Assembly: GCF_004349215.1 (NCBI RefSeq) | Contig: NZ_SMKU01000002.1 | Span: forward strand, 40,491 to 104,490 | DNA length: 64,000 nucleotides | Direction of reading: 5' to 3' | Origin: Actinomadura rubrisoli | GTDB taxonomy: Bacteria; Actinomycetota; Actinomycetes; Streptosporangiales; Streptosporangiaceae | In this document: positions 25,613 through 33,751 of the stretch, one piece after another | Position numbering within the stretch: the first letter of the stretch is position 1 | How the letters are laid out: each line of letters starts with the position of its first letter | Notes under the pieces: generated by a model | Seen by the model: only the letters and a program-made list of their open reading frames with translations | The model's database searches: none | What the model was told of the DNA's origin: nothing | Position numbers and translations under genes: made by a program

Positions 25613-26397
25613 GGTTTGCGGGCGACGCCGCCCAGCAGCAGATGCGGCCCCAACTCCATTGGTGCCACCGGCCGCCACTCCCGCACCTCTACCAGCCCGG
25701 GGTCCTCCAGGGGCCACCCGCAGAACATGCCCGCGATCTCGTCCCGGGAACGGATCGCTACACCACCCGCCGGCGCGTACACCGCCTCCAGGTCCGCGAG
25801 CAGCTCAGCCGGAGCACCATCGGACGCCATGTGTGAAACGGCCAGGAAACTCCCGGCCGGGACGGCATCGGCGTACCGGGTCACGACACCCGCAGCGTCG
25901 CCCACGACATAGTGCAGCACCGCAAGCATCAAGATCCCGACGGGCTCATCGAAATCGATCAGCCGACGCGTCTCCGCCGCGGCGAGCACCTGGTCGACGT
26001 CCCGCACGTCGGCCTCCACATAGCCGGTCCGCTGCCCGGATCCCCACATCGCGCGAGCATGGCTGTGCGCCGTCGGGTCCTTCTCCACATACACCACCCG
26101 CGCGTCACCCGCATGCGAGCCGAGGATCTCGTGGACGTTGCCCCCGGCCACCGGCTTCGGCTTCCCCGCCCCGAGATCGAGGATCTGCCGGATACCGCGC
26201 TCGGCGAGGAAGCCGACGACACGTTCCAGGAACTGTGCGTTCGCGACAGCGTTGGAAGCGAGGCCCGGCCACTTCGCCTCGTAGGCGTGCACGATCTCCC
26301 GGTCGGTGAGGGTGTTGTCGTCTCCGCCGGTGGTGTAGTTGTAGGCGCCCGCCAGGCTGATGTGAGTGGGGTCAACGTCCCGTTGAGGATCGTCCAT
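25609..26397 (-). CDS. SAM-dependent methyltransferase (SAV2177 / DUF574 type)
   Basis: 262 residues. The start (THISLAGAYNYTTGGDDNTLTDREIV) and the SAM-binding motif (IRQILDLGAGKPKPVAGGNVHEI) plus VVYVEKDPTAHSHARAM and RLIDFDEPVGILMLAVLHYV are characteristic of this actinomycete family, often found near DUF5753/DUF397 genes. The usual motif is LDIGTGLPT; here it is LDLGAGKPK, still compatible with SAM binding. Substrate unknown. Confidence 0.82.
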   Translation of the reverse strand: MDDPQRDVDPTHISLAGAYNYTTGGDDNTLTDREIVHAYEAKWPGLASNAVANAQFLERVVGFLAERGIRQILDLGAGKPKPVAGGNVHEILGSHAGDARVVYVEKDPTAHSHARAMWGSGQRTGYVEADVRDVDQVLAAAETRRLIDFDEPVGILMLAVLHYVVGDAAGVVTRYADAVPAGSFLAVSHMASDGAPAELLADLEAVYAPAGGVAIRSRDEIAGMFCGWPLEDPGLVEVREWRPVAPMELGPHLLLGGVARKP

Positions 26398-26472
26398 AAC
26401 CTGTGTCTACACCCCCGACCTGGAGCGAGGCCAGCCCGATAAGTAGAGCACCTACCCGGCTGGCCTGCAGAA

Positions 26473-28140
26473 TCATCGGCGGATGTAGCCGTTCACCACC
26501 ATCGGCAGTGACGCGTCCACGCCCGCCATGTTCAGCACGCCCTCGTCCCGCGGGTCACCGATTGAGTGTCCGTTCGCTGCCATCGCAGCGATCACCACCC
26601 GAGCGTCCCCGTTGACCGCGCGCCGGTACGAGGTGAGCGCCTGCGACGGATGCTGTCGGCCCGCCCACGTCTCGTTGTCAGTGAGTACCAAGATGCCGTC
26701 GACGTGGAGCTTCTCGCGCTGCGCCCACTGGAACGGCAGAGACAGGTCAGTCCCACCACCCGACGGAGACCACCGGCCAACCTCACGCAGGTTCGTGTGT
26801 GCCGTCACCCGGGAGGAATGGACGCTGGTGTCGACGTCGATGACGTGAACGTTGCCGCCCTCGATCCGGTTGAGGATCACCGCCATCGCGTTCGCGACCT
26901 CGTAGCAGGACCCGAGCGGCACGCCACCCGAGCGCACACCGGCCCATGACATCGACCCGGACGAGTCCACGGCGATGAGCAGCCGATGGCCGGACGGCTC
27001 GATGTGGCCGAATGACAGCTCGTACGCCTCTTCCAGCGCGTCCACGATCGCGGGAACCGGCGACCAGGTCTGGAAGTCGGCGCGCGGGTTCGGCTGCGAC
27101 CGCCCGGCCTGGTAGACACGCACCGCCAGGAACAGGTCCATCGGGTGGATCCGCGCCTTGGAGAGCGCGTCGGCGTTGGTGAGCCGCGCCGCAGCGAGGC
27201 GGGTCGCGTCACTCATCGGCTTGAGCGTGCCGAGCCTGGTCATCCTGGCCAGGTTCCGGATGAGCGCGGTTATCCCGATCGTGTCGACGAGCTCATCCCA
27301 CACACCCGCGTCGGTGAGCACGGCGTCGGGCAGGAACTCCCACGGCACGCCGCGGTCCTGGACCACGTCGATCGCGTCGACCGGGTTGGTGACGGCCTGC
27401 GCAGCGAGGAACGCGTCAACGGCCGGCACCTGCGTGCGAACGTCAGCGTCGGCGACGTTCCCCGCGATCCACCCGAACAGCGCACGCCGCTCCGGAGTAT
27501 CAGCCTTCGGGTGCGCGATCCGCAGCGCGTCCCGTAGCGCGAACGCCTCACCCGAAGACGTTTTACGCTGACGCGCCTTGCACACCCGCCACGCCACCTG
27601 GTCGACTTCACCGTTCAGGAACCACGACCCGAGGGCGGTCCGCATCGCGCGGCCGATGACCGGGGCGGTACCGCCGCTGGTGGCCTTGCCGGCGAGGTTT
27701 TTCCAGTACCCGAAGTACGTTGCGAAGTGGTCGGTGGTCCGGGCGACCTGCGCAAGAGACACCTTGACGGCCTGCTTAGTGTCGGCGTCCCCGCGGGCTG
27801 CAGCCGCGGCGAGCGCGAACAGCGCGGGACGGTTCTTCGGCGCCCGCGGTGGACGCGCCGTCGAGATTTCCGTTGCCGTCTTTACGACACGGACACCGTC
27901 GGCCTGAACGGCATCGAACACGACCCCGGCATTGTCGGCAGTGAGCTGGTCCTCGCCGACGTAGTAGGTACCGCCCGTTGTGCCGAGGATCAAGAAGTCC
28001 TCGAGCTTGGTCCACAGGTCCTTGGCGAATCCGTACCCGCCGGCGTTGTTGCGGACCTGCTCGGCCTCACGGCCAGGAATCGGCTGGTTCTGCGGCGTCT
28101 GGATGGTGGACACGGACGCGAGAGGATCACGGGCCATCAT
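26473..28140 (-). CDS. rsr: Ro60/Rsr-type TROVE-domain RNA-binding protein
   Basis: About 555 residues. The TROVE ring region covers roughly residues 20-370 (NNAGGYGFAKDLWTKLEDFLILG, YFGYWKNLAGKATSGG, LPDAVLTDAGVWDELV). The C-terminal vWA domain has a complete MIDAS: LLIAVDSSGSMSW, then GGTDLSLPFQW and ILVLTDNETW. Ro60 proteins bind the ends of misfolded RNAs and Y RNAs and can join PNPase in bacteria. I chose the ATG at 28140 (or 28137) for the GGAGG upstream; a GTG at 28167 is in frame. Two Y RNA-like genes lie just upstream on the same strand. Confidence 0.88.
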   Translation of the reverse strand: MMARDPLASVSTIQTPQNQPIPGREAEQVRNNAGGYGFAKDLWTKLEDFLILGTTGGTYYVGEDQLTADNAGVVFDAVQADGVRVVKTATEISTARPPRAPKNRPALFALAAAAARGDADTKQAVKVSLAQVARTTDHFATYFGYWKNLAGKATSGGTAPVIGRAMRTALGSWFLNGEVDQVAWRVCKARQRKTSSGEAFALRDALRIAHPKADTPERRALFGWIAGNVADADVRTQVPAVDAFLAAQAVTNPVDAIDVVQDRGVPWEFLPDAVLTDAGVWDELVDTIGITALIRNLARMTRLGTLKPMSDATRLAAARLTNADALSKARIHPMDLFLAVRVYQAGRSQPNPRADFQTWSPVPAIVDALEEAYELSFGHIEPSGHRLLIAVDSSGSMSWAGVRSGGVPLGSCYEVANAMAVILNRIEGGNVHVIDVDTSVHSSRVTAHTNLREVGRWSPSGGGTDLSLPFQWAQREKLHVDGILVLTDNETWAGRQHPSQALTSYRRAVNGDARVVIAAMAANGHSIGDPRDEGVLNMAGVDASLPMVVNGYIRR

Positions 28141-28202
28141 TGGCCTCCGAGGTGTTCGACCCGCCACGAAGGCGGATGTGGGGGACTGGCGCTGGCCCGC
28201 GC

Positions 28203-28348
28203 GGGGAGGGCGGATGTGGTGGCGCCTGCCGGGTTTTTAGACCAATGCGCTACCTGGCTGCGCTACCGGCCGACCAGGTCGGCCGAGCAGGATTTGAACC
28301 TGCGACCTTTGGTTCCCGATAACCGACGGGCTTCGACCCGCCCTCCCC
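28203..28348 (-). ncRNA. Y RNA-like gene 2 (YrlA type with permuted tRNA mimic)
   Basis: The minus strand folds from GGGGAGGGCGG (complement 28338-28348) to a perfect 11-bp partner at 28203-28213. Next to the stem lies GTCGAAG, fitting the GNCGAAR core of bacterial Y RNAs, and CCACAT on the other side. Inside is a tRNA-like module: anticodon-stem half ACCAA (complement 28309-28313), AGGTC, a T-arm GCAGGTTCAAATCCTGC (28287-28303), an eight-bp acceptor-like hairpin (28267-28285), a D-arm GCGC-AGCCAGGTA-GCGC (28247-28263), then TTGGT (28241-28245) closing the anticodon stem. About 146 nt. Lies 62 bases before the Ro60 start. Confidence 0.82.
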
Positions 28349-28376
28349 ATGACGTCCAGCTTGGCCCGTAGGGCCG

Positions 28377-28457
28377 GGTGTCTGCACGGATGTGGGAACG
28401 ACCGCCGGAGGGCTCTATGCGAAAGATAACCGACGGTCTTCGACCCGTGCAGGCACC
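28377..28457 (-). ncRNA. Y RNA-like gene 1 (short)
   Basis: 81 nt on the minus strand. Ends pair as GGTG-x-CTGCACGG with CCGTGCAG-x-CACC. As in gene 2, the stem is followed by GTCGAAG and GTCGGTTATC, and the 3' side has CCACAT before CCG. An inner helix GACCG/CGGTC closes a loop of about 30 nt. There is no tRNA module. Shared flanks around different loops make it a paralogue of gene 2. A TGATCCG/CGGATCA inverted repeat lies upstream (28471-28496). Confidence 0.75.
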
Positions 28458-28525
28458 GAGCCTGACGCGCTGATCCGAAGGTAACGCGCCGGATCACAGT
28501 TCGCATCTTGATATTGGTCGGGGGA

Positions 28526-28801
28526 CTACCTCTGGGCCGCCGCCCGCAATTCCTTCTTCGCGTCCAGCACGTCATCGACCGTCGCCCACCACCGGTGGCG
28601 CTGCAGCCGTTCTGTGAGGTCCCAGCGTTCCGCGCGGGCGCGCTTCAGCTCGGTGTGCTGCTCGTCGGTGACTGTGGCCGTGCCCGCTATGACGTCGAGG
28701 GCCGGCGGGTGCGACGCCGTGATCTCCTGGCAGCGGGCGTCCGCGGCGTACCAGTCGCGCTGGAGTTGGAGCAGGTCAGGCGGGAAGTCGTAGGTGGCCA
28801 C
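28526..28801 (-). CDS. Hypothetical helical protein
   Basis: 91 residues from the GTG at 28801 (an upstream start at 28828 is in frame). Starts ATYDFPPDLLQLQRDWYAAD and continues as a charged helix (TDEQHTELKRARAERWDLTERL). Similar short proteins are common in actinomycete mobile elements. Function not known. Confidence 0.62.
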   Translation of the reverse strand: MATYDFPPDLLQLQRDWYAADARCQEITASHPPALDVIAGTATVTDEQHTELKRARAERWDLTERLQRHRWWATVDDVLDAKKELRAAAQR

Positions 28802-28876
28802 GCGACGATCATGCCACCAGAGCACCAAGACAGGTCAGCGGGGGAGTGGTGGCGCGCTAGACAACCGTAGAGACCG

Positions 28877-29926
28877 CTAGAACTCGATGTCGTTCATCGG
28901 GTTGTTCCTCCACTGATCTACGGCTCGGATGTAGACGAGGAGCACGGGGGAGTTGGGGTTCCAGCGACCATGCTTAGCGATCTCAGAGATAGGGACGCCT
29001 GCTGCGTAAGCGGTCGAGGCTGAGCCTGCCCGGAGCCCGTGGGAGGTGTACTTCGCGGGAAGGTTGGCGAGGACGCCACGGCGGTGGACGATATCGCAGG
29101 CGGACTTGCCTGTGAGGCGTACGGCGACTTTGCCGGCACTGTTGGGCTCGCCTCCAATTCGCCCGTGGCGGTCGACGGGGCGGAACAGAGGACCGTCCAC
29201 CAGGCCCCGCTCGGCGAGGCACTCCTTCCATCCGTTGACGGCTTCGACCGGGCACATGTCGGCGCGCTTGCTGCGGGGGATGGCGACCCTGATGCCGCTG
29301 GCTTCCTGGTCGGTCTTCGACCGCTTTACATAGACGCTGAGCCCCTCGGGGGTTTCGATGGCGTCGTCCTGGTCGAGGCCGACGAGTTCGGAGCGGCGCG
29401 CCATCATGTTGAAGCCGAGGAGTAGGAGTGCCCGATCGCGTACGCCCTGCAGGGTCCTCAGGTCGCAGGTCGCGATCATGGCACGCAGCGCGTCGGGCAT
29501 GATCGGTGTCGCCTGCTTCTCTCGGTTGCCGTCCTCGGCCCACTGCCTCCGGTAGGTCTTGAGGGCTTTGAGAGGTTTCTCGCTATCAGGTTCGTCCTGG
29601 CAGCCAGCGTCTGTGTGCTTGGAGCGGATCGTGGAGATTGCCTGAGCAATGGTGTTGGGGGCGCTCTTGCCCCTGCACATGTGGTTGACGTACTCGGTGA
29701 GTGTCTGCGCGGTGGCAGGGAGGTAGACGCGTCCTTCGTGCTCACACCACTCGCGGAAGTCCTTCCACGCCCGGTCGTATGCGATGCGGGTGTTCTCGGC
29801 GGTGGAGTTGATGAGACGCTCAGCGGTGTCGGCGCTGATGGTGAAGTCGATGTCGCTGTACGCGACGGGCGGCGGCTCGGTAGGGCGAACGACGATGGGG
29901 GAGGAGGTGACCTCTAGGTCGGACAC
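28877..29926 (-). CDS. int: Tyrosine recombinase (integrase)
   Basis: 349 residues. N-terminal SAM-like core-binding domain (about 30-130: TAENTRIAYDRAWKDFREWCEHEG). The catalytic domain has the full residue set: Arg177 (MMARRSELVGLD), Lys204 in the hairpin, His296-x-x-Arg299 (SHGLRAGSAS), His319 with Trp322 (AKHGRW) and Tyr332 (VYIRAV). It would integrate and excise the element. No excisionase lies beside it, and no attachment repeat is visible from this end alone. Confidence 0.88.
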   Translation of the reverse strand: MSDLEVTSSPIVVRPTEPPPVAYSDIDFTISADTAERLINSTAENTRIAYDRAWKDFREWCEHEGRVYLPATAQTLTEYVNHMCRGKSAPNTIAQAISTIRSKHTDAGCQDEPDSEKPLKALKTYRRQWAEDGNREKQATPIMPDALRAMIATCDLRTLQGVRDRALLLLGFNMMARRSELVGLDQDDAIETPEGLSVYVKRSKTDQEASGIRVAIPRSKRADMCPVEAVNGWKECLAERGLVDGPLFRPVDRHGRIGGEPNSAGKVAVRLTGKSACDIVHRRGVLANLPAKYTSHGLRAGSASTAYAAGVPISEIAKHGRWNPNSPVLLVYIRAVDQWRNNPMNDIEF

Positions 29927-29929
29927 GCC

Positions 29930-30115
29930 TTACTGCCTAGCCAGGCTGCGGATCTTGCGTGCCGCGTTGCGGTAGGTCTGGGCCGCGATGGAGCGCTGGT
30001 CTTCGTTGAAGATGTCAGCCCCGCCGCCAGCCTCCAACTCTTCGGCTTCGGCGTCAAGAAGCCGAGCAGCCTCGCCAAGCGCATCACGTGGGGCTGTTTC
30101 TGCGGTGATCTTCAA
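29930..30115 (-). CDS. Small protein upstream of integrase
   Basis: 61 residues (MKITAETAPRDALGEAARLL ... QRSIAAQTYRNAARKIRSL), helical and charged. It ends four bases before the integrase start, suggesting a shared transcript. It could be a small DNA-binding or Xis-like protein, but no motif is clear. Confidence 0.5.
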   Translation of the reverse strand: MKITAETAPRDALGEAARLLDAEAEELEAGGGADIFNEDQRSIAAQTYRNAARKIRSLARQ

Positions 30116-30237
30116 GGGGGTCCCCCATCGAATTCTGAATTCCTATAATGCATCTTAACGGAACCCAGGCGTCTGTGACCTCACTCAAACGGAACGATTC
30201 TAGATCGATGTCCGCTTCTGCCTTACGGACGGTAGCC

Positions 30238-31104
30238 TCACCGCAGGTACAGCTCTTTACCGATGTCCTCAAAGGTCCTGGGCAGCCGCGGATGTGACTT
30301 CGTGATCGAGCAACCCACGCCCCCATCCTCCCCAAGGAGTTGAAGTGTGGTTGTCTCCTCACCTTCCTGGAAGGTAGGGATGAAGACCGGGTGTCGCTCA
30401 AGAGCCAAGGTGATCTTCAGTGATGGTATGCCGAAGTCCTGATCGCCGGCATAGTTCACCCTGATCTCGGTGAATGGTGCGCGTACGCCCCTGGCGTCCT
30501 CCGTTCCGGAGCCAGCGCGCGCAAGCTCCAACCAGTCGATCACCGTGATGTGACCGAACCACTCGAAGAGCGCTTCCCCCTCCGGCCCGATCATTGCGAT
30601 ATGCCCGTCCACCGTCGAGGGGGCCGACAGGGGCGCATCCCGCAGATCAGTCTCGCCCGCGATGAAGAAGCCATGATCAGCAAGCACGAAAATCGGGCGA
30701 ACGCTATCGTTTCGAAGCAAGCCGCGGTACCTCATCCCCAGGTAGTGGAGCCGGTGAGTGCCAATCGGATCCAGTCTCCGTGGCGGGGGGCTGACCTCGG
30801 CATCCTCACCCCAACTGTTGGCCAGCACCGCAGGTCCGTGTTGGGAAGAGTCGATGACGACTGTCACCGAGGGACTCGCGCTCATTGCTGCGTGACGTGC
30901 CTGGCGTAAGGCGGTCGCTTGATTGACTTCTGTAGCCCGCTGGGCCTCGACAACGGCGCGGGCGGCTTCCTGGCCTTGCCGCTCAGTCGCCTGCGCGCTC
31001 CGCCGCGCGTATCGCAGCGCACCCAAGGAGCCTGCCAAGGCGACGACCGATACCACGTTGGTGAGGGCGACTTCGGAGTTCACGATAGCCGATCCTAGAA
31101 ACAC
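30238..31104 (-). CDS. Membrane-anchored protein of unknown function
   Basis: 288 residues. One N-terminal membrane segment (ALTNVVSVVALAGSLGALRYA), then a coiled stretch (QATERQGQEAARAVVEAQRATEVNQA) and a mostly beta C-terminal domain with no catalytic motif I recognise. GC content is visibly lower than in the flanking genes, and the next gene (31165-32166) shares this, suggesting a recently acquired pair. Confidence 0.6.
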   Translation of the reverse strand: MFLGSAIVNSEVALTNVVSVVALAGSLGALRYARRSAQATERQGQEAARAVVEAQRATEVNQATALRQARHAAMSASPSVTVVIDSSQHGPAVLANSWGEDAEVSPPPRRLDPIGTHRLHYLGMRYRGLLRNDSVRPIFVLADHGFFIAGETDLRDAPLSAPSTVDGHIAMIGPEGEALFEWFGHITVIDWLELARAGSGTEDARGVRAPFTEIRVNYAGDQDFGIPSLKITLALERHPVFIPTFQEGEETTTLQLLGEDGGVGCSITKSHPRLPRTFEDIGKELYLR

Positions 31105-31164
31105 CGGTGGGGAGTCGTCTGCCCGTTGGCCGCTGTCGGTCCCGTCTTGTTACGAGGATGAAGC

Positions 31165-32166
31165 TTATGATGAGCTAGGCGTCCTCTTAATACCTGACAT
31201 ACGCCACTGAGGGGGTGTGATACATGCCTGGACCTCTGCGAGACGCAGCGCCACGGCGATGACGAAGTCTCTGCAGTAGTCGAACTCTTCCTGAGTTGGT
31301 GAGTAGCCCTCGGGAGGGTGCACCTCGCGTGTGCCAGCCATCGAGTGGAAGACGAACGGCGTGAGGAGTGTGAATCTGTGGTATCGATGATAGTCGATTC
31401 CGACCGCAACCATGCGCATTGCGTCCTGTAGATAGTACGTCACCTCCGAGCACTTGGTGATCTGTTCGGCTAGGGTGCCGGCCCCCCGCACGGGCACACC
31501 CAGGCGGTTATGTTGATCTACCCGCTGCAGTGCTGCGGTGACATCCTGCTCGCGCATGAGGCCGCGAATTTCTGGACCAAAACTGAAGACAGACTCCCTA
31601 CGGTCATCGCCTCGAACATGGCTGGTGAACAGGTCGGAATAAGCGTCCACGAGCCAGCTCATTGCCTGAATAGTCTCCCCAGTCTTCCATCGTTCCGAAG
31701 CCCGCTTCACGAGGGACTGAGCACTCTTCTGAGGCATGAGATTTGCCATGTCGAGAGTATTGTAATCCAAGTCGAACACCAGAGTGGCGTTTTCCTGGAA
31801 GAACGAATGAACGTCCCTGCGGGCAAGGTCGATGTCTTCGGGGCTTGGAGGGGCTCCTGCGTGCTTGAAGTCCTTGCGGCATCGATTGAGGCGATCCATG
31901 CCCACTTTGCCCGCGAGTGTGACTTCGACCTTCTTCATCTCAACCCAGTACTTCATGAACTCAGTCGGCTGGTTGGCCTTGCATACCTCACACGCCAAGA
32001 TCAGGAACTGCTCGACAGCGTCGTGGAAGGCTAGGATGCTGATCCTGTTCATCGGGCTCGGCCGGTTGGACTGTTCGACAGCCTCGTGATGGATGAGCTT
32101 GATGAAAGCGAGGCGCTCCATGATGTGCGGGGTAACTGGAGTGGGTGGGGTCATGGTGTCCATCAT
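31165..32166 (-). CDS. Unknown protein, lower-GC gene
   Basis: 333 residues, mainly helical. The N-terminal part (ILAFHDAVEQFLILACEVCKAN, KVGMDRLNRCRKDFKHAG) has the feel of a HEPN-like helical domain, but the R-x4-6-H RNase motif is not clear. The C-terminal half contains DYHRYHRFTLLTPFVFHSM and a Trp-rich end. Codon use is less GC-biased than its neighbours. Together with the preceding membrane protein it may be an accessory or defence unit; this is inference only. Confidence 0.58.
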   Translation of the reverse strand: MMDTMTPPTPVTPHIMERLAFIKLIHHEAVEQSNRPSPMNRISILAFHDAVEQFLILACEVCKANQPTEFMKYWVEMKKVEVTLAGKVGMDRLNRCRKDFKHAGAPPSPEDIDLARRDVHSFFQENATLVFDLDYNTLDMANLMPQKSAQSLVKRASERWKTGETIQAMSWLVDAYSDLFTSHVRGDDRRESVFSFGPEIRGLMREQDVTAALQRVDQHNRLGVPVRGAGTLAEQITKCSEVTYYLQDAMRMVAVGIDYHRYHRFTLLTPFVFHSMAGTREVHPPEGYSPTQEEFDYCRDFVIAVALRLAEVQACITPPQWRMSGIKRTPSSS

Positions 32167-32204
32167 CCTCCGGATCGCATGGGGATGCCGCGATTTCCCA
32201 ATCC

Positions 32205-32744
32205 CTACACATCGTCGATGCGGATCACCAGGCGTCGAGCGTGAGGTCCAGTATCGATCGGGCGGGTGCGGATCGACTCGACGTGCCCGTCGCCCTCCAA
32301 GACCACGCCGTCCGACATCTCCAGTCGGAGTCGCCGCTTCCCTTCTCCGGGGGCGGGCGAGTCAGGTGTCGTCCAGCCAGTGACGATCCTCTGGCCGTCG
32401 ATGATGGAGTAGTCGGGATCGATTGTGTCCAGCTCGGTGATGAGCTGCGTCCTACGCGAAGTGGAGATCAGTCGGCCTGTGAGTTCCATGGTGGGTTCCT
32501 TGGCGTCCGAGGCGTATCGCTGGGTGAGGGCGGTGGCTGCTTCGGAAAGGACCTCGAGAGGGTTGTCGCCGACGAGGTTGATGACGACCTCGGCGTCGCT
32601 GTTGCAGATCGTGACGTCGGCTCGGTGCCACGTGGGAGTGGGTGCGTCGACGTCCCCGTCGAGGGTCTCTCCGCCGGTGGACAGGGTGACGGTGTGACCG
32701 GTGTCGAGCAGGTGAGAGAGCCGTGCGTCGAGGCTCTGGTCCAT
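32205..32744 (-). CDS. Hypothetical beta-rich protein
   Basis: 179 residues from the ATG at 32744, where GGAAGGA lies six bases upstream. Short strands throughout (TVTLSTGGETLDGDVDAP; RRLRLEMSDGVVLEGDGHV; RRLVIRIDDV). Not recognised. Follows the HTH-like gene and is probably co-transcribed with it. Confidence 0.6.
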   Translation of the reverse strand: MDQSLDARLSHLLDTGHTVTLSTGGETLDGDVDAPTPTWHRADVTICNSDAEVVINLVGDNPLEVLSEAATALTQRYASDAKEPTMELTGRLISTSRRTQLITELDTIDPDYSIIDGQRIVTGWTTPDSPAPGEGKRRLRLEMSDGVVLEGDGHVESIRTRPIDTGPHARRLVIRIDDV

Positions 32745-32779
32745 AGTGTCCTTCCCGGAATGTGCATTCTGTGAGCCCA

Positions 32780-33196
32780 TCAGGTCGTGCTGTCATCGCC
32801 CAGTCGTTTGCAGCCGTCCTCGCCGCAGAGCCACACCCCCGTCACGGGCGGTGGCGGAGGAAGATAGAAGAAGTTGATCGGAAAGCCTGTGAGGCAGACG
32901 AGCGCCTGCAGTTGCTCCTCGGTCGGGACGCGTTCGCCGGCCTCCCACTCGTCCACCATGGGCTCCTGGCCGCCGAGCGCCTCGTCGACCTCGGGCCCGT
33001 ACAGGCCGCAAATGTCAAGTGCCACTGTGATGCGTTCGGGTGTGGGTAGGCCGTTGCGTCTTTCGGCCTGGCGAACGCGGTCCATGACCTTGGTGATCTG
33101 AGACTGCCGCCGGATTCCAGGCCCGAAGGCACCGACCGGTGAGGTGGAGCGGCGTCGCTCTCGAAGTTGGCGGGCGCGTTCGAGGTCGTCAGCCAT
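32780..33196 (-). CDS. XRE-like DNA-binding protein
   Basis: 138 residues. The middle (RERITVALDICGLYGPEVDEALGGQEPMVDEWEAGERVPTEEQLQALVCLTGFPINFFYLPPPP in outline) resembles an XRE helix-turn-helix with the phrase 'V-x-x-W-E-x-G-x-x-x-P-x-x-x-Q' and the proline-rich tail often seen in phage and plasmid regulators. Ends with a CGEDGC motif. Probably controls the minus-strand operon starting here. Confidence 0.62.
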   Translation of the reverse strand: MADDLERARQLRERRRSTSPVGAFGPGIRRQSQITKVMDRVRQAERRNGLPTPERITVALDICGLYGPEVDEALGGQEPMVDEWEAGERVPTEEQLQALVCLTGFPINFFYLPPPPPVTGVWLCGEDGCKRLGDDSTT

Positions 33197-33262
33197 GCCC
33201 TATTCTCCCATGCCCGCAGGTCAGATGCCGGTTTGTGTAGCCGAGAGTTCCCAATCCCTACG

Positions 33263-33430
33263 TCACTCGTCGGTCTCGCTCCTGGGTTCTCTCAGGTGGG
33301 GCCGCAGGAGGGTCGCGATGCGAGTGATCTCGGCGGGGCTGAGGGGCCGATCGTGGCGGCCGTCTTCCTGGCCGGCGCGGAACGCCTCGTCGGGTGTGCG
33401 GCAGATGCGGCGCTTCGGCTGGTTACCCAT
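33263..33430 (-). CDS. Small basic conserved protein
   Basis: 55 residues from ATG at 33430 with GGGAGA upstream: MGNQPKRRICRTPDEAFRAG, then RPLSPAEITRIATLLRPHL. This is a very common short protein of actinomycete mobile elements. It has no known function; its charged helical pattern would fit nucleic-acid or protein binding. Confidence 0.6.
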   Translation of the reverse strand: MGNQPKRRICRTPDEAFRAGQEDGRHDRPLSPAEITRIATLLRPHLREPRSETDE

Positions 33431-33472
33431 ATGGGCTCTCCCTCTTCGCAGGTCAAATGCGGGCAGTCGAGA

Positions 33473-33721
33473 CTATCCACGGGTGCCTTCCGGGTCCTGG
33501 TGAATTAGGAACCGGTGCAGATCGTCGTCTGGTGTGTGCTTCAGGTAGAGCTCCCCGCCCGTCCGCTGCAGCGCCATGAGGAACGCGTACGCCTGGACGG
33601 CGCGGTTGACGGTGTCGGTCTTGGAGATGCCGAGCGCTTGAGTGGTGTTGTCGAGGGCGAGGACGGCTTCGCCGAGGAGCTGGACGGTGATCTGGGCTGC
33701 GGCCCTGGGTGGATCTGCCAT
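33473..33721 (-). CDS. Ribbon-helix-helix-like protein
   Basis: 82 residues. ITVQLLGEAVLALDNTTQALGISKTDTVNRAVQAYAFLMAL has the strand-helix-turn-helix order of CopG/Arc-type proteins, with a short C-terminal tail. Possibly an antitoxin or repressor without an adjacent toxin. Confidence 0.65.
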   Translation of the reverse strand: MADPPRAAAQITVQLLGEAVLALDNTTQALGISKTDTVNRAVQAYAFLMALQRTGGELYLKHTPDDDLHRFLIHQDPEGTRG

Positions 33722-33751
33722 AGCTGCTCCTGCGTGTCTGGGTGCTGTCGT

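Noticed and set aside
28287..28303. T-arm sequence suggesting a tRNA gene on the minus strand
   Set aside because: The acceptor stem is closed by a loop and the arms are in permuted order (T-arm, acceptor, D-arm), so it cannot be a normal tRNA; it fits the Y RNA module.
30084..30401. Minus frame overlapping the membrane-anchored protein gene end
   Set aside because: Overlaps the better supported 30238-31104 gene in another frame and has no motif.
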